Shown: positions 49,758 through 61,170 of the stretch, in pieces | Position numbering within the stretch: position 1 is the stretch's first letter | Layout of the letters: every line of letters begins with the position of its first letter | NCBI GenBank assembly: GCA_963758505.1 | Contig: CAVWVJ010000003.1 | Span: 1,426,001 to 1,490,000, forward strand | DNA length: 64,000 nt | From: Korobacter sp963758505 | Lineage (GTDB): Bacteria; Acidobacteriota; Terriglobia; Terriglobales; Acidobacteriaceae | Reading direction: 5' to 3' | Notes under the pieces: model-generated | Seen by the model: only the letters and a program-made list of their open reading frames with translations | What the model was told of the DNA's origin: nothing | The model's database searches: none | Position numbers and translations under genes: made by a program

Positions 49758-50127
49758 CTACGAGTTAGAAGCCTACAAGAGGAACAAACCAGGGACCCGC
49801 AACGTAGGGATCAATAGGGATTGCAAGCGGGAGCGGTTACCAACGGGACTAAACCCCTGGGGCAAAGTTGCCGTTGTAAGTAGTGCAGTTGGTTGCATCT
49901 GTACCCTGTTCGGGACACTCACTGCCGCTCCCGTGGGATTCGCCTACCTGGGGATCCGGGTTACATTGCGAAACATCGCAGTGGGGCTCGGGTTCCAACA
50001 CAACAGGTAAGCGGCTCTGGTGGGGGTTTTACGGAAGGTTGCTCGTTCGGCAATTGAATTGCCTGCAACTAACCAAGTCTCCCCTGAGTCTAATGAGTAT
50101 GCGACCTTCGGGTCGGAGGTGAGAGAG
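49758..50127. other. Intergenic region, no supported gene
   Basis: About 370 bases without a convincing gene. A minus-strand frame from about 50037 to 49872 is cysteine-rich (CDVSQCNPDPQ...) but has no start or ribosome-binding site. A plus-strand frame at 49726-50010 has no protein character. Confidence 0.5.
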
Positions 50128-50355
50128 ATGGTGGAGAAGTTTTCCGAGCCAGAATTGACGGCCCTGAGAACCGAGCTCCTGCAAGGGGTATCGGATTTCC
50201 GTGAAGCGGCCGAGCTGATGCAGATGTTCCTGGTGGGGCGCGGATACGGCGTCTCCGCCGAAGAGGCGCAGCACGCCGCGCTTCGTGCCGAAGTGGACGG
50301 TTGTTCGATTGAAGCCATTCAACGCGAGTTGGAGACGATCGCGCTGGTGAACTAG
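50128..50355 (+). CDS. Small hypothetical protein, 75 aa
   Basis: The ATG at 50128 is preceded by GGAGGTGA (50115-50122), a near-perfect Shine-Dalgarno, so it is preferred to the upstream GTG at 50020, although the longer frame is open. The product is acidic and helical (FSEPELTALRTELLQGVSDFREAAELM), no signal peptide. No family recognised. Confidence 0.6.
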   Translation: MVEKFSEPELTALRTELLQGVSDFREAAELMQMFLVGRGYGVSAEEAQHAALRAEVDGCSIEAIQRELETIALVN

Positions 50356-50711
50356 GCGCGCTCCCGGGGGAGCGGTGCCCCTGGAAGTTCAACTCCCGTA
50401 GTAAGTTGCGGGGAAAATGAGGGCCCTAGAGAATCAAGTTGTATGCGGTGACATACGAATTGTTCTCGCGGCGAATCACAACAGCATTCGCCGGGAACCT
50501 GGGGATTTAAAGGCGTGACCGGAAGATAACGAACCCGGAACGCCGGTACAACAAGGTCGGATCGCTGTCCTGCGAACGACGCCAGAAACTGGACGAGACC
50601 CGCAGGCGCAAAGAGCGATAACAAAAGCCAGGCAAAACAGCCTGGCTTTTGCTTTGCACCCGAATGGAAGTCGGAGATCCCTAACAGCGGGTTCGATAAG
50701 ATGATCGCACC
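50356..50711. other. Intergenic region with possible response-regulator fragment
   Basis: About 355 bases. A 33-codon frame at 50417-50518 (MRALENQVVCGDIRIVLAA...) resembles the start of a receiver domain but is out of register with the rest; see findings. A terminator lies at 50623-50650. No other gene is seen. Confidence 0.4.
50623..50650 (+). terminator. Rho-independent terminator before thiE
   Basis: AAAAGCCAGG (50623-50632) and CCTGGCTTTT (50641-50650) form a perfect 10-bp stem with a CAAAACAG loop. The A and T tracts at both ends would make it work in both directions. Confidence 0.9.
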
Positions 50712-51350
50712 TTGATCCTCTACTACATCACGGATCGCAAAGCCTTTCCGGGTAGCGAGGCGGAACGGCAAGGGCAGTTGTTGGCCAAACTTGCCGAGGC
50801 GGCGAGAGCCGGCGTCGATTATCTACAGCTACGCGAGAAGGACCTCGGCACCCGGGACCTGGAAGCTCTCGCCCATAAAGCGGTCGCCTTGGTACAAACG
50901 GCAAGGCAGCAGGGAAGCCGAACCCGACTGCTGGTCAATTCCCGCTCGGATATCGCCCTGGCGTGTGGCGCGGACGGGGTACATCTCACGGCATCGGACG
51001 TCTCTGCGGGCGAAGTGCGGGCACTGTGGATGAGCGCACGGACGGAGGCTCCGGTGATCGCGGTGTCGTGCCACTCGCCGTCCGAGGTACGGATGGCGGA
51101 GTCTCAGGGCGCGGATTTCGCGGTGCTGGCCCCCATCTTCGGCAAACAGGAAACCGGTGCTCCTGGGATTGGCCTTAAACCGCTGGCAGAAGCATGCAAA
51201 CGAGATTTTCCCGTGCTGGCGCTGGGTGGAGTGACCTTGAAGAACGCCGCCCTCTGCGGAAAGGCAGGCGCAGCGGGGGTTGCGGGAATAAGGCTTTTCC
51301 AGGATGATGCGATGACTGCGGTGGTGGCGAAGCTGCGGACTTCGCCGTAA
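50712..51350 (+). CDS. thiE: Thiamine-phosphate synthase
   Basis: The frame begins at a TTG (50712, product ILYYITDRKAFPG). The 212-residue product shows ThiE signatures: YLQLREKDLG, LVNSRSDIALACGADGVHL, FAVLAPIFGKQETG and VLALGGV. It joins HMP-PP and the thiazole phosphate to form thiamine phosphate. No TPP riboswitch is visible upstream. Confidence 0.93.
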   Translation: MILYYITDRKAFPGSEAERQGQLLAKLAEAARAGVDYLQLREKDLGTRDLEALAHKAVALVQTARQQGSRTRLLVNSRSDIALACGADGVHLTASDVSAGEVRALWMSARTEAPVIAVSCHSPSEVRMAESQGADFAVLAPIFGKQETGAPGIGLKPLAEACKRDFPVLALGGVTLKNAALCGKAGAAGVAGIRLFQDDAMTAVVAKLRTSP

Positions 51351-51420
51351 CCACGCCCCCTGGTTTCTCGATGGGGACCCACTCCGCGCCGGTGATGTTG
51401 GGCGGCGACGTGGGCAGTTT

Positions 51421-51774
51421 TCAATCCGCGTCTTCGCCCTTCGGCATCAACCACTTCAAGAGAGTGTTCATGACGGCCATCAGGATCGCGCCCACAAAGG
51501 CGGCGCCAAAGCCGCTTACGTAGAAACCTTTTACAAAGTGCGCAACCAGTTCGATCATCAGGGCGTTGATGACGAACCAGAAGAGGCCGAAGGTGAGGAT
51601 GATCAGCGGGAAGGTCACCACTTTGAAAAAGAGGCCAATGGTGGCGTTCACAATGCCGAGTACGAGCGCGACGATAAAAACGGTGGCCACGCTATTTACG
51701 TGAATGCCGGGGACGACATACGCAACGATGGCGAGGGTAGCGGCGCTCACAATCCAGTGCAGGATCCAACGCAT
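51421..51774 (-). CDS. Small four-helix membrane protein (phage holin family IV / YvlD-like)
   Basis: The 117-residue protein begins MRWILHWIVSAATLAIVAYVVPGIHV and shows about four hydrophobic helices with VVTFPLIILTFGLFWFVINALM, characteristic of the DUF360/YvlD-type holin superfamily. Last gene of an operon with the 50-residue protein and the MacB-type permease. Function in this context is unknown; YvlD-like proteins are linked to envelope stress in Bacillus. Confidence 0.87.
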   Translation of the reverse strand: MRWILHWIVSAATLAIVAYVVPGIHVNSVATVFIVALVLGIVNATIGLFFKVVTFPLIILTFGLFWFVINALMIELVAHFVKGFYVSGFGAAFVGAILMAVMNTLLKWLMPKGEDAD

Positions 51775-51779
51775 CTTTC

Positions 51780-51932
51780 TTACGCTCCTTCTTCTTTGTC
51801 CTGGTGGCCGGGTTCGGGCAGCGGCGCCGGGTCCGTGGAAGGCGGATCGCTGGCCGGAAAGGTTTCTTCGAGAGTGTGGTCGAGCATGTGGTCGCGTTTT
51901 TTTAATTCGTCTTTCTGTTTGGGATCAGGCAT
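51780..51932 (-). CDS. 50-residue protein with TFPASDPPS motif
   Basis: The frame from ATG 51932 to TAA at 51780-51782 gives 50 residues. It starts MPDPKQKDELKKRDHMLDHT and contains EETFPASDPPS, then a proline-rich acidic tail ending EEGA. A (T)FPASDP motif following a charged helix is found in many very short bacterial proteins (from memory). It lies eight bases after the permease gene stop and five before the holin-like gene start, so it is almost certainly in that operon. Function unknown. Confidence 0.75.
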   Translation of the reverse strand: MPDPKQKDELKKRDHMLDHTLEETFPASDPPSTDPAPLPEPGHQDKEEGA

Positions 51933-51940
51933 GACTTTCC

Positions 51941-53182
51941 TTATTCGTGCCGCAAACTCTCGACCGGATCGAGCTGCGCAGCGCGCGCGGCCGGGACGGT
52001 TCCGAAGAGTACGCCCACCATGGAAGAGACCACCAGCGCGATGATCACCGAGAGGCCGGAGATTGGCAAACGGTAGTCGGTGAAGAAGCGCAGGGAGACG
52101 GGCAGCGCCAGGCCGGCGACGATGCCGACGGCCCCTCCGACGAGTGAGATGAGCACCGCTTCGGTCAGGAATTGCAGGCGGATCTCCTGGTTGGTGGCGC
52201 CCACCGCTTTGCGCACTCCGATCTCGCGGATGCGCGAGCTGACCGTCGCCAGCATGATGTTCATGATGCCGACACCACTCACGACGAGTGTGACCGCGGA
52301 GATCAGCAGCAGAACGGCGGTGAGGGCGTTGGCCGTCTTGGCCGCGACATCCAGGAGCTGGGTGAGGTTCTCAACCTTGTAGACCGATTCCGGGCGATGG
52401 CGCGATTGCAGGACGGCCTGGATCTCCTTGGTCGCCGCCGGTACGCGTTCGGAGTCCGACATGGAGAAGAACAGGTTCTTTACCGCGTCGTTGTCGGTGA
52501 AGTAGCGCGCCACAGTGTAGGGGATGAGGATGGTGTCATCGGAGATTTCCGATTGCCCGAAAGTTTCAACTCGCTCACGGAAGGTTCCGATGATGGTGAA
52601 TGGAAGCCCGTTGAGCTTGATCGATTGGCCGACGGCTTCGTCTTCCGAGCCAAACAGGCGGATCGCCAGCGGCTTCGTCAGCAGTGCGACCTTGTTGCGC
52701 GACTGAGAGTCGTATTCATCGAAAAAACGGCCCGCAGGCATGACGAGATTGCGGACGTACTGGTACTCCGAGGAGACGCCGAGAATCAGGACATCGCGCT
52801 CCTTGCCGCCGGGCACGGGGACCTGGTCGTGGAGTTGGATCATGGGCGAGGCGGCGACGATGCCGGGAACCTGCGCGCGGATCGCTTGCAGATCGTCGAG
52901 CGTCATGAAGTCGTTGCTGCTGGCGTTGCCGTAGATGGTTCCGCCTTCGTAGTTGGCGGTTATCATGTTGGCGCCGATGGCATTGATTTCGCGCAGGATG
53001 TACTGCTTACCAGTCAGGCCGATGGTGACGACCAGGATCAGGGATGCAGTGCCGATCACCATGCCGAGCGCGGTGAGCGCAAAGCGGACCTTGTTGGAGC
53101 GAAAGGTCTCGATGGAAACCGCGAGGATTTCCCGGTAGTGCAGTCTCTCGTAAACCGGAGGCTTGGGAACGAGGGCGGTCAT
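51941..53182 (-). CDS. MacB/FtsX-family ABC transporter permease
   Basis: The 413-residue protein has an N-terminal membrane helix (FALTALGMVIGTASLILVV), a large periplasmic MacB-PCD domain (about 60-260), and three C-terminal helices (LTAVLLLISAVTLVVSGVGIMNIML...; then VLISLVGGAVGIVAGLAL; then SVIIALVVSSMVGVLFG), the FtsX layout. IREIGVRKAVGA is a typical cytosolic loop. No ATPase gene is adjacent in this window. It may work with an ATPase encoded elsewhere. First gene of the operon with the 50-residue protein and the holin-like gene. Confidence 0.9.
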   Translation of the reverse strand: MTALVPKPPVYERLHYREILAVSIETFRSNKVRFALTALGMVIGTASLILVVTIGLTGKQYILREINAIGANMITANYEGGTIYGNASSNDFMTLDDLQAIRAQVPGIVAASPMIQLHDQVPVPGGKERDVLILGVSSEYQYVRNLVMPAGRFFDEYDSQSRNKVALLTKPLAIRLFGSEDEAVGQSIKLNGLPFTIIGTFRERVETFGQSEISDDTILIPYTVARYFTDNDAVKNLFFSMSDSERVPAATKEIQAVLQSRHRPESVYKVENLTQLLDVAAKTANALTAVLLLISAVTLVVSGVGIMNIMLATVSSRIREIGVRKAVGATNQEIRLQFLTEAVLISLVGGAVGIVAGLALPVSLRFFTDYRLPISGLSVIIALVVSSMVGVLFGTVPAARAAQLDPVESLRHE

Positions 53183-53281
53183 GCTGGTTATAGGTTAACA
53201 AAGACAACGAAGGGCCGTTGTTTTTGACTCCGTCAAACTCGAACAAGCTCGCCGCTCGCTCACGCCGAAGCCCGTTTTCCC

Positions 53282-54199
53282 TTACATGCGTGTCTTTGCG
53301 ATCTCCGGCGACTTGCCTTTTTGCTGTGAGGGGCCGCCGAGATGGAATTCGGTGAGTCCGGCACGAAGGTATTCGAAAGCCTCCTCCGGATCGTCGCACA
53401 TTTTGAAGAGATCGAGGTCGCGTGGCGAGATCGTTCCGGCATCCACGAACGCCTGGAAGTTGATGACCTTCTTCCAATATTCGCTGCCGTAGATGACAAC
53501 CACCATCTTCTTCGCGAGCTTCTCGGTCTGCGCCAGGGTTAGGATCTCGAAGAGCTCGTCGAAGGTTCCGAAGCCGCCGGGAAAAATGACAAGCGCCTTT
53601 GCCAGGTAGGCAAACCACAGCTTGCGCATGAAGAAATAGTGGAATTCGAAATTCAGTTCCGGGGTGATGTATGGGTTGGGCATCTGCTCGAAGGGCAGGT
53701 GAATGTTGAGGCCGATGGTCTTCGCGCCGGCTTCGTAGGCGCCGAGGTTGGCGGCCTCCATGATGCCGGGACCGCCGCCGGTGGTGACGACGAAGCGGTG
53801 GCGCTTGCCACTCAAACCTTTGCTCCAATTGCCCAGCAGGTAGGCCAGGCGGCGTGCGTCTTCGTAGTAGCGCGCCATCTGCACGTCGGCATGCGCTATG
53901 CGGATGCGCTCCTGTTCGTCGGGGGGCGCCGGTTGCGCCGAGCCCGGCTTCTCCAGAAGCTGTAAGCGTTCTTCCGCCGCCGAACGGCTGTGGAAGCGTG
54001 CCGATCCGAAGAATACGACGGTGTCCTGGATGCGCTCCCGGCGAAACCGCGCCAGCGGTTCGGAGTACTCGGAGAGGATGCGCAGGGGACGGCCGTCGGG
54101 GCCGTTTAAGAACTTGGGATTTTCGTAGGCTAATTGGGAACGCGAGGGCTTGGGAATCGGTTTGTCGGGCATGATGATCTTTCGGAGCGCTTCCAGCAT
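53282..54199 (-). CDS. LOG-family Rossmann protein (TIGR00730 type)
   Basis: The 305-residue protein carries TGGGPGIMEAANLGAYEAGAKTIGLNI-type nucleotide loop and the PGGFGTFDE motif, signatures of LOG/lysine-decarboxylase-like phosphoribohydrolases. Two ATGs (54199 and 54172) are possible starts. Such proteins release cytokinin-like bases from nucleotides or act on purine monophosphates; the exact substrate here is unknown. A ~100-residue N-terminal extension precedes the domain. Confidence 0.87.
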   Translation of the reverse strand: MLEALRKIIMPDKPIPKPSRSQLAYENPKFLNGPDGRPLRILSEYSEPLARFRRERIQDTVVFFGSARFHSRSAAEERLQLLEKPGSAQPAPPDEQERIRIAHADVQMARYYEDARRLAYLLGNWSKGLSGKRHRFVVTTGGGPGIMEAANLGAYEAGAKTIGLNIHLPFEQMPNPYITPELNFEFHYFFMRKLWFAYLAKALVIFPGGFGTFDELFEILTLAQTEKLAKKMVVVIYGSEYWKKVINFQAFVDAGTISPRDLDLFKMCDDPEEAFEYLRAGLTEFHLGGPSQQKGKSPEIAKTRM

Positions 54200-54308
54200 A
54201 CAGAACGTGGGAGGGGGCGAGGAAGTCGTATGCAGGGCATCCTGGCGCGCGGGCTGCGAGTGGGCTGCGCATTCTCGGTCGAGCGAAGAGTCCTGGTGGG
54301 GCAGGGGT

Positions 54309-54353
54309 GCTTCGACTGCGATTCGCTTAGGAGGAACTGCGCTCAGAATGACA
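54309..54353 (+). repeat. Dispersed extragenic repeat, family C, copy 2
   Basis: GCTTCGACTGCGATTCGCTT followed by GCGCTCAGAATGACA matches the pattern at 47022-47063. It sits in the gap between the LOG gene and the membrane protein gene. Confidence 0.72.
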
Positions 54354-54358
54354 GCGGC

Positions 54359-54811
54359 TTAGTCCTCGGCGTAGTGGACGGCTTCCCAGATACCGATCCA
54401 GAGGTCGATCAGTCCCAGGCCGGAGAAGAGGCCGCGCACAAAGTGATTGCCGAGGAAGGCGCGCAGGGCGGGATATTGCAGAACCAGCGGGTTCGAGGTC
54501 CAGATCTGTTTCCAGGGCAGGACTGCGAGCATGATGCCGACTTCCATGCAGAAGACGACAAAAATGATCAGCATGAGGCGGCGGGGCCAGACGGCGCGAC
54601 GCGTCGTCTGCGGCGGGTGAGCAGGTCGCACGTAAGCCAACAAGGGGCCCGGATGGGTGTTGTCCGGCGGATCGCCTGCGCTCAAATTCGATGTACCTCG
54701 CTCCGCGGGGGTGCGCTTACTTTCCGGATGATCCGGGGCACCCGCATCCGGTTCGGATTTCCCGGCAAACTCGAAGTTCGTTTGCTGGGGCGTAGGCTGC
54801 GAAGGCTCCAT
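54359..54811 (-). CDS. Hypothetical membrane protein with disordered N terminus
   Basis: The 150-residue product has an N-terminal proline-rich region of about 75 residues, then hydrophobic helices (LMLIIFVVFCMEVGIMLAVLPW and LFSGLGLIDLWIGIWEAV). No family recognised. It starts 19 bases after the stop of the large TPR gene upstream and is probably its operon partner. Confidence 0.7.
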   Translation of the reverse strand: MEPSQPTPQQTNFEFAGKSEPDAGAPDHPESKRTPAERGTSNLSAGDPPDNTHPGPLLAYVRPAHPPQTTRRAVWPRRLMLIIFVVFCMEVGIMLAVLPWKQIWTSNPLVLQYPALRAFLGNHFVRGLFSGLGLIDLWIGIWEAVHYAED

Positions 54812-54830
54812 CCTGCAATTCTATCGCGGC

Positions 54831-57437
54831 CTACGATCTCACAGCTTTGATGCGCTCTGCCACGTCCCGGTAATCGATATTCGTGCCATAAACCTCCATG
54901 AAGTGCTGGAGGGCTTCCGGCTTGCGCCCTGCGTTTTCATAGGCGCAACCCAGTTCATAGTGGATCGCAACCCGTGTTTCGCCATCGGGGGCAATCGTCA
55001 GGGCCTTTTCATACCAGCGATAGGCGGCATCGGGCACGCCCTTTTCCACCAGGCAATGCGCCAGCAAGGTGTAAGCCTGGAAGGTCTGCGCGAAGGCTAT
55101 GCCGTGCTCGGTGGCCTGGCAGACTTTCTGCAGTTCGCCGATCGCCTCGTCCATGAGGCCCATTTCCTTGAACGCCATGCCGAGGTTGTAGTGAGTGTAA
55201 GGATCGCCGTAATCGGTGGCGCCTTCTTCTACCTCATCTTTGAACTCGGCGAAAAGGTCACCCAGCATGTCGTTGGCTGCCGCGTCGGCGAAGAGGTCAA
55301 CCGCGGCAGCTTCCTGCGCAGCCGGTGCCGGCGCGGCGCTGGCGGCTACCTGCGGACGTGCTGTGGGCGCAGGCGGAACAGCACGCGGAGGGGCCGTTCT
55401 CGCTGGAGCCGGTGGTTGGCCGCCGCCAACGCTGAAATCGTCGCCCAGCGAATCTTCCAGATCGCTGACGAACCCCCCTAGATCCTGGGGGCTTTTCGCG
55501 GCAGGGGCCTTGGGCGCCGGTTTTGCAGGCGCGGGCTTGGCTGCCAGGCGCCGGCGCCATTCCGGAAGCCTGGAGAAATTCGGAGCAACCGCTTCGAGTT
55601 TCTTGATCCCTGCCTTGGCCTCGTCCCACATGGATTGCGACAGGTAAAACTCGATCTCTTCGACCAGTTCGCGGGGAGCCTCTTCGACGGACTTCTGCGC
55701 TGGCGCGGGCTCGGAGTGGGTATCCCAATCGCCGGAGATATCGATTTCATTCTCCGCGCCGGCGGTGATGTCAAATTCCTGGACGGAAGCTGCGGGCGCT
55801 TCTACTTCGATTTCGAACTCAGCCTCGTCCGCGGCAGGCTGCACGTAGGGCGTGATATCGACGTCGGGAAGCTTGGTGCCGGCCTGCCCGGCGTATTTTG
55901 TGGCCAGGGAGCCAAATTCTCGGGCGCGGTCGGGGTGTCCGTAGAAGTCGAACATCTTCTCGAGCACAACGCAGCAACGCGCGGCATCCTCAAAGCGTTC
56001 GGCGCGACGATAGACCATGGCCAGCCGCTGGTTGAGGCGGATGTCGCCGGGCGCCTTGGCGAGCGCGGACTCGAGCGGGGCGATCGACTTCGCCGACTGG
56101 TTATACGAATCGAAGAGCTCGGAATCGGTGAGCGCCGCGCGGATCGCGCTCTCCACCTCGGCCGGGTGCTTCTGCTGAATCTCGGTGACTGCCGACTCCA
56201 ACTCGTCGACCATCATCGGCGCGCTGGCCTGGTCCCGGGTGAGCTGCTTGGCGAGAGGATCTTCGCCCAGCTTGATCGAAAGCTGGCGATAGTTCTGCGC
56301 GTGCAGCGGGTTTTCCGGCTCGAGTTCCGCCAACTGGCGGTAGATTTCGCGGGCCTTTTTCAGGTCGCCCTTTTGCACCAGGGCATGCGCCAGGAGTTCG
56401 GAGACTTCGTTGAGATAAGCGCTGACGCCGAGCTTCAGGAAGAGCTGGCGCAACAGCTCGAGCGCGGCAGCGTCCTGTTTCACGCGCGCGATGCAGTTGT
56501 GCAGCATCTCGGCGGTAGCGGCGTCGTTGGCGGCGATCAGGCGTTCGGCGAACTCGTCGAGGAGCTTCAGGGCGGGAAGGAATTTTCCCACCAGCATCAT
56601 CGCGTCCACGGTAACGGCCAGGCCCCAGATGTCCTTGTAATTATTGAAGAGCCCGCGCGCCTGGCGTTCCGCATCGGCGATGCGGTTGGCCTTCAGGTAG
56701 GCGCGGATGAGTTCCTTGGTGCCGTCGGGATTGGCTTCCAGGTCTCCGACCTGTTCGAGCCATCCGATGGCAGAGACGGCGTCGCCGCCTTCCATGGCGA
56801 TCTGGCCGCGCAGCATGAGCGCGCGCGAATTGGCCGGATCGATGGTCAGGACGTGGGCGAGAGCCTCGTCGGCTTGTGCCAGGTTGCCGCGCGCATAAAG
56901 CGAGTCGGCGCTGCGGAAAAACATGTTGCGGGCTTCGTCTTTGTGCCCGGTCTTTTCGTAGAGGTCGGCCAGCTTGTTCTGCATGGCCGAGTTTTCCGGA
57001 TCGAGCTCCAGTACGCGCTGGAAGATGCGCGCCGCATCCTGCAGCTCGTTGTTGCGCATGTGCTGATCGGCGACATGCAGATATTGCTGGCGGGCGTCGG
57101 AATAGAGGCCCTGCTGCGTATAAAGCTCGGCGAGGCGCTGCACGCAATCGAAGGCGCCAGGATTGAGCTTGGTGAGCTTCTTGTACATGGCGATGGCCTT
57201 CACCGTGAAGCCATCCGCCGAATAACGATCGCCTACCTTTTTGAAATATTCCGTGGCCTGCTCGACCTGCCCCACGCGGGCGTACAGGTCGCCGATGGTG
57301 TTGAGCACCGTCAGGTCCTTGGGATCCGCCTTGATGATCTTTTCGTACTCAGTGATCGCGTTCTGCAGCTTGCCTTGCTGCACATAACGCTCAGCGGTCG
57401 CCAATACCTTGTTCTTGTTGAAACCAAAACCTAACAT
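54831..57437 (-). CDS. Large TPR-repeat protein
   Basis: The 868-residue protein has many tetratricopeptide units from residue 1 (AERYVQQGKLQNAITEYEKIIKADPKDLTVLNTIGDLYARVG...) through about 400, a low-complexity acidic/Ala-Pro-rich middle (about 520-750), and a C-terminal TPR block (YTHYNLGMAFKEMGLMDEAIGELQKV). No signal peptide. It may act as a scaffold. The pattern matches acidobacterial TPR proteins of unknown role. Confidence 0.87.
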   Translation of the reverse strand: MLGFGFNKNKVLATAERYVQQGKLQNAITEYEKIIKADPKDLTVLNTIGDLYARVGQVEQATEYFKKVGDRYSADGFTVKAIAMYKKLTKLNPGAFDCVQRLAELYTQQGLYSDARQQYLHVADQHMRNNELQDAARIFQRVLELDPENSAMQNKLADLYEKTGHKDEARNMFFRSADSLYARGNLAQADEALAHVLTIDPANSRALMLRGQIAMEGGDAVSAIGWLEQVGDLEANPDGTKELIRAYLKANRIADAERQARGLFNNYKDIWGLAVTVDAMMLVGKFLPALKLLDEFAERLIAANDAATAEMLHNCIARVKQDAAALELLRQLFLKLGVSAYLNEVSELLAHALVQKGDLKKAREIYRQLAELEPENPLHAQNYRQLSIKLGEDPLAKQLTRDQASAPMMVDELESAVTEIQQKHPAEVESAIRAALTDSELFDSYNQSAKSIAPLESALAKAPGDIRLNQRLAMVYRRAERFEDAARCCVVLEKMFDFYGHPDRAREFGSLATKYAGQAGTKLPDVDITPYVQPAADEAEFEIEVEAPAASVQEFDITAGAENEIDISGDWDTHSEPAPAQKSVEEAPRELVEEIEFYLSQSMWDEAKAGIKKLEAVAPNFSRLPEWRRRLAAKPAPAKPAPKAPAAKSPQDLGGFVSDLEDSLGDDFSVGGGQPPAPARTAPPRAVPPAPTARPQVAASAAPAPAAQEAAAVDLFADAAANDMLGDLFAEFKDEVEEGATDYGDPYTHYNLGMAFKEMGLMDEAIGELQKVCQATEHGIAFAQTFQAYTLLAHCLVEKGVPDAAYRWYEKALTIAPDGETRVAIHYELGCAYENAGRKPEALQHFMEVYGTNIDYRDVAERIKAVRS

Positions 57438-57723
57438 GCTCGTGGACTCCAGGCGATTCCCCCCGGGCTTCCGAACGGGGCGAGGATCAGGGCAAATTTG
57501 TGCCAGCCACCTAACGCGGTGAAATGACGAAGAGAGCTGGAATCCGCAGCTTGCGGTTCCGATCCTTCTCCGGCAGTTCTGGCGATTTTCCCTATGATAA
57601 GCCGAAGCCGGGGAAAAGGGCAGTTACGAGTCGCGCAGAATATACATTACTAAGGGGCTTACGACGAATGAGGGGGATTTGGCCGGGGTGAGCCTAAGTT
57701 CCCCGGCAGAGACGGGCTGGGAG
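57438..57723. other. Intergenic region, nothing identified
   Basis: About 285 bases between the TPR protein start and the kinase stop. No gene, RNA or clear terminator was recognised; GGGGAACTTAGGCTCACCCC on the minus strand is a weak stem. Confidence 0.5.
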
Positions 57724-60540
<2,817 letters not shown>

Positions 60541-60645
60541 CTATGTGCCTGGGGCGATGATCTTATGTTTTCGATGAGAGCCGAGTCAATGAAAGATGGG
60601 TGGAATCCTTTGACAGGGAGGGTCCCTATCTCATAGTTTCGAAAA

Positions 60646-61170
60646 ATGCGGACTCGTGTCTGGATCGCCATCGGCATGATCCTCCTCGCAGTGATTGTTT
60701 TCGGATCGCGCTACTACGAGGTGGACGTGCCGCTGTGGCGGCTCGTTACCGGGAAGAACGCCGCGGTGGATCCCCTCACCCTCCATCTCGAGGGCGAGTT
60801 TGTGGAGGGCAACCTCGGGGTAGCCGAGGAGCCGAATCAGCCGCTGACCGTGCGCCTGATCGCGGAGCAGTACTTGTTCGTGCCGGAGTGCATCGAGGTG
60901 CCGGCGGGAGTGCCGGTTCGCTTTCGCATCACCAGCGCCGACGTGGTTCATAGCCTGACGGTAAGTGACAGCAACTTCCAACTTAAGGCCGTACCGGGAG
61001 CGGTGAACGAAAAAGAATATGAATTCGCTGCGCCGGGCGAGCACGCCCTGCCGTGCCGGGAGTTCTGTGGCGCCGGACATTACGCCATGCGCGCACGCAT
61101 CGTCGTCGTTCCCCAGGACAAGTTTACGAACCTGAAGCCTGGCGAAAGGGGGAGTTGTGCCCCCCGATAG
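60646..61170 (+). CDS. CuA-domain protein (cytochrome oxidase subunit II-like)
   Basis: The 174-residue product has an N-terminal membrane anchor (VWIAIGMILLAVIVFG) and a cupredoxin fold. CuA ligands are visible: H102 (VVHSLTV), C137 and C141 with H145 and M148 in CREFCGAGHYAM. This matches a small ba3-type subunit II. No subunit I gene is adjacent; the next gene is a diheme cytochrome c that overlaps the end by 14 bases. The pair could serve as electron carriers for an oxidase encoded elsewhere. Confidence 0.88.
   Translation: MRTRVWIAIGMILLAVIVFGSRYYEVDVPLWRLVTGKNAAVDPLTLHLEGEFVEGNLGVAEEPNQPLTVRLIAEQYLFVPECIEVPAGVPVRFRITSADVVHSLTVSDSNFQLKAVPGAVNEKEYEFAAPGEHALPCREFCGAGHYAMRARIVVVPQDKFTNLKPGERGSCAPR

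Noticed and set aside
49872..50037. Cysteine-rich minus-strand frame (CDVSQCNPDP..)
   Set aside because: No start codon with a ribosome-binding site and a stop immediately upstream; may be chance.
50400..50711. TPP riboswitch upstream of thiE
   Set aside because: Neither CTGAGA nor ACCTGATC core elements are present.
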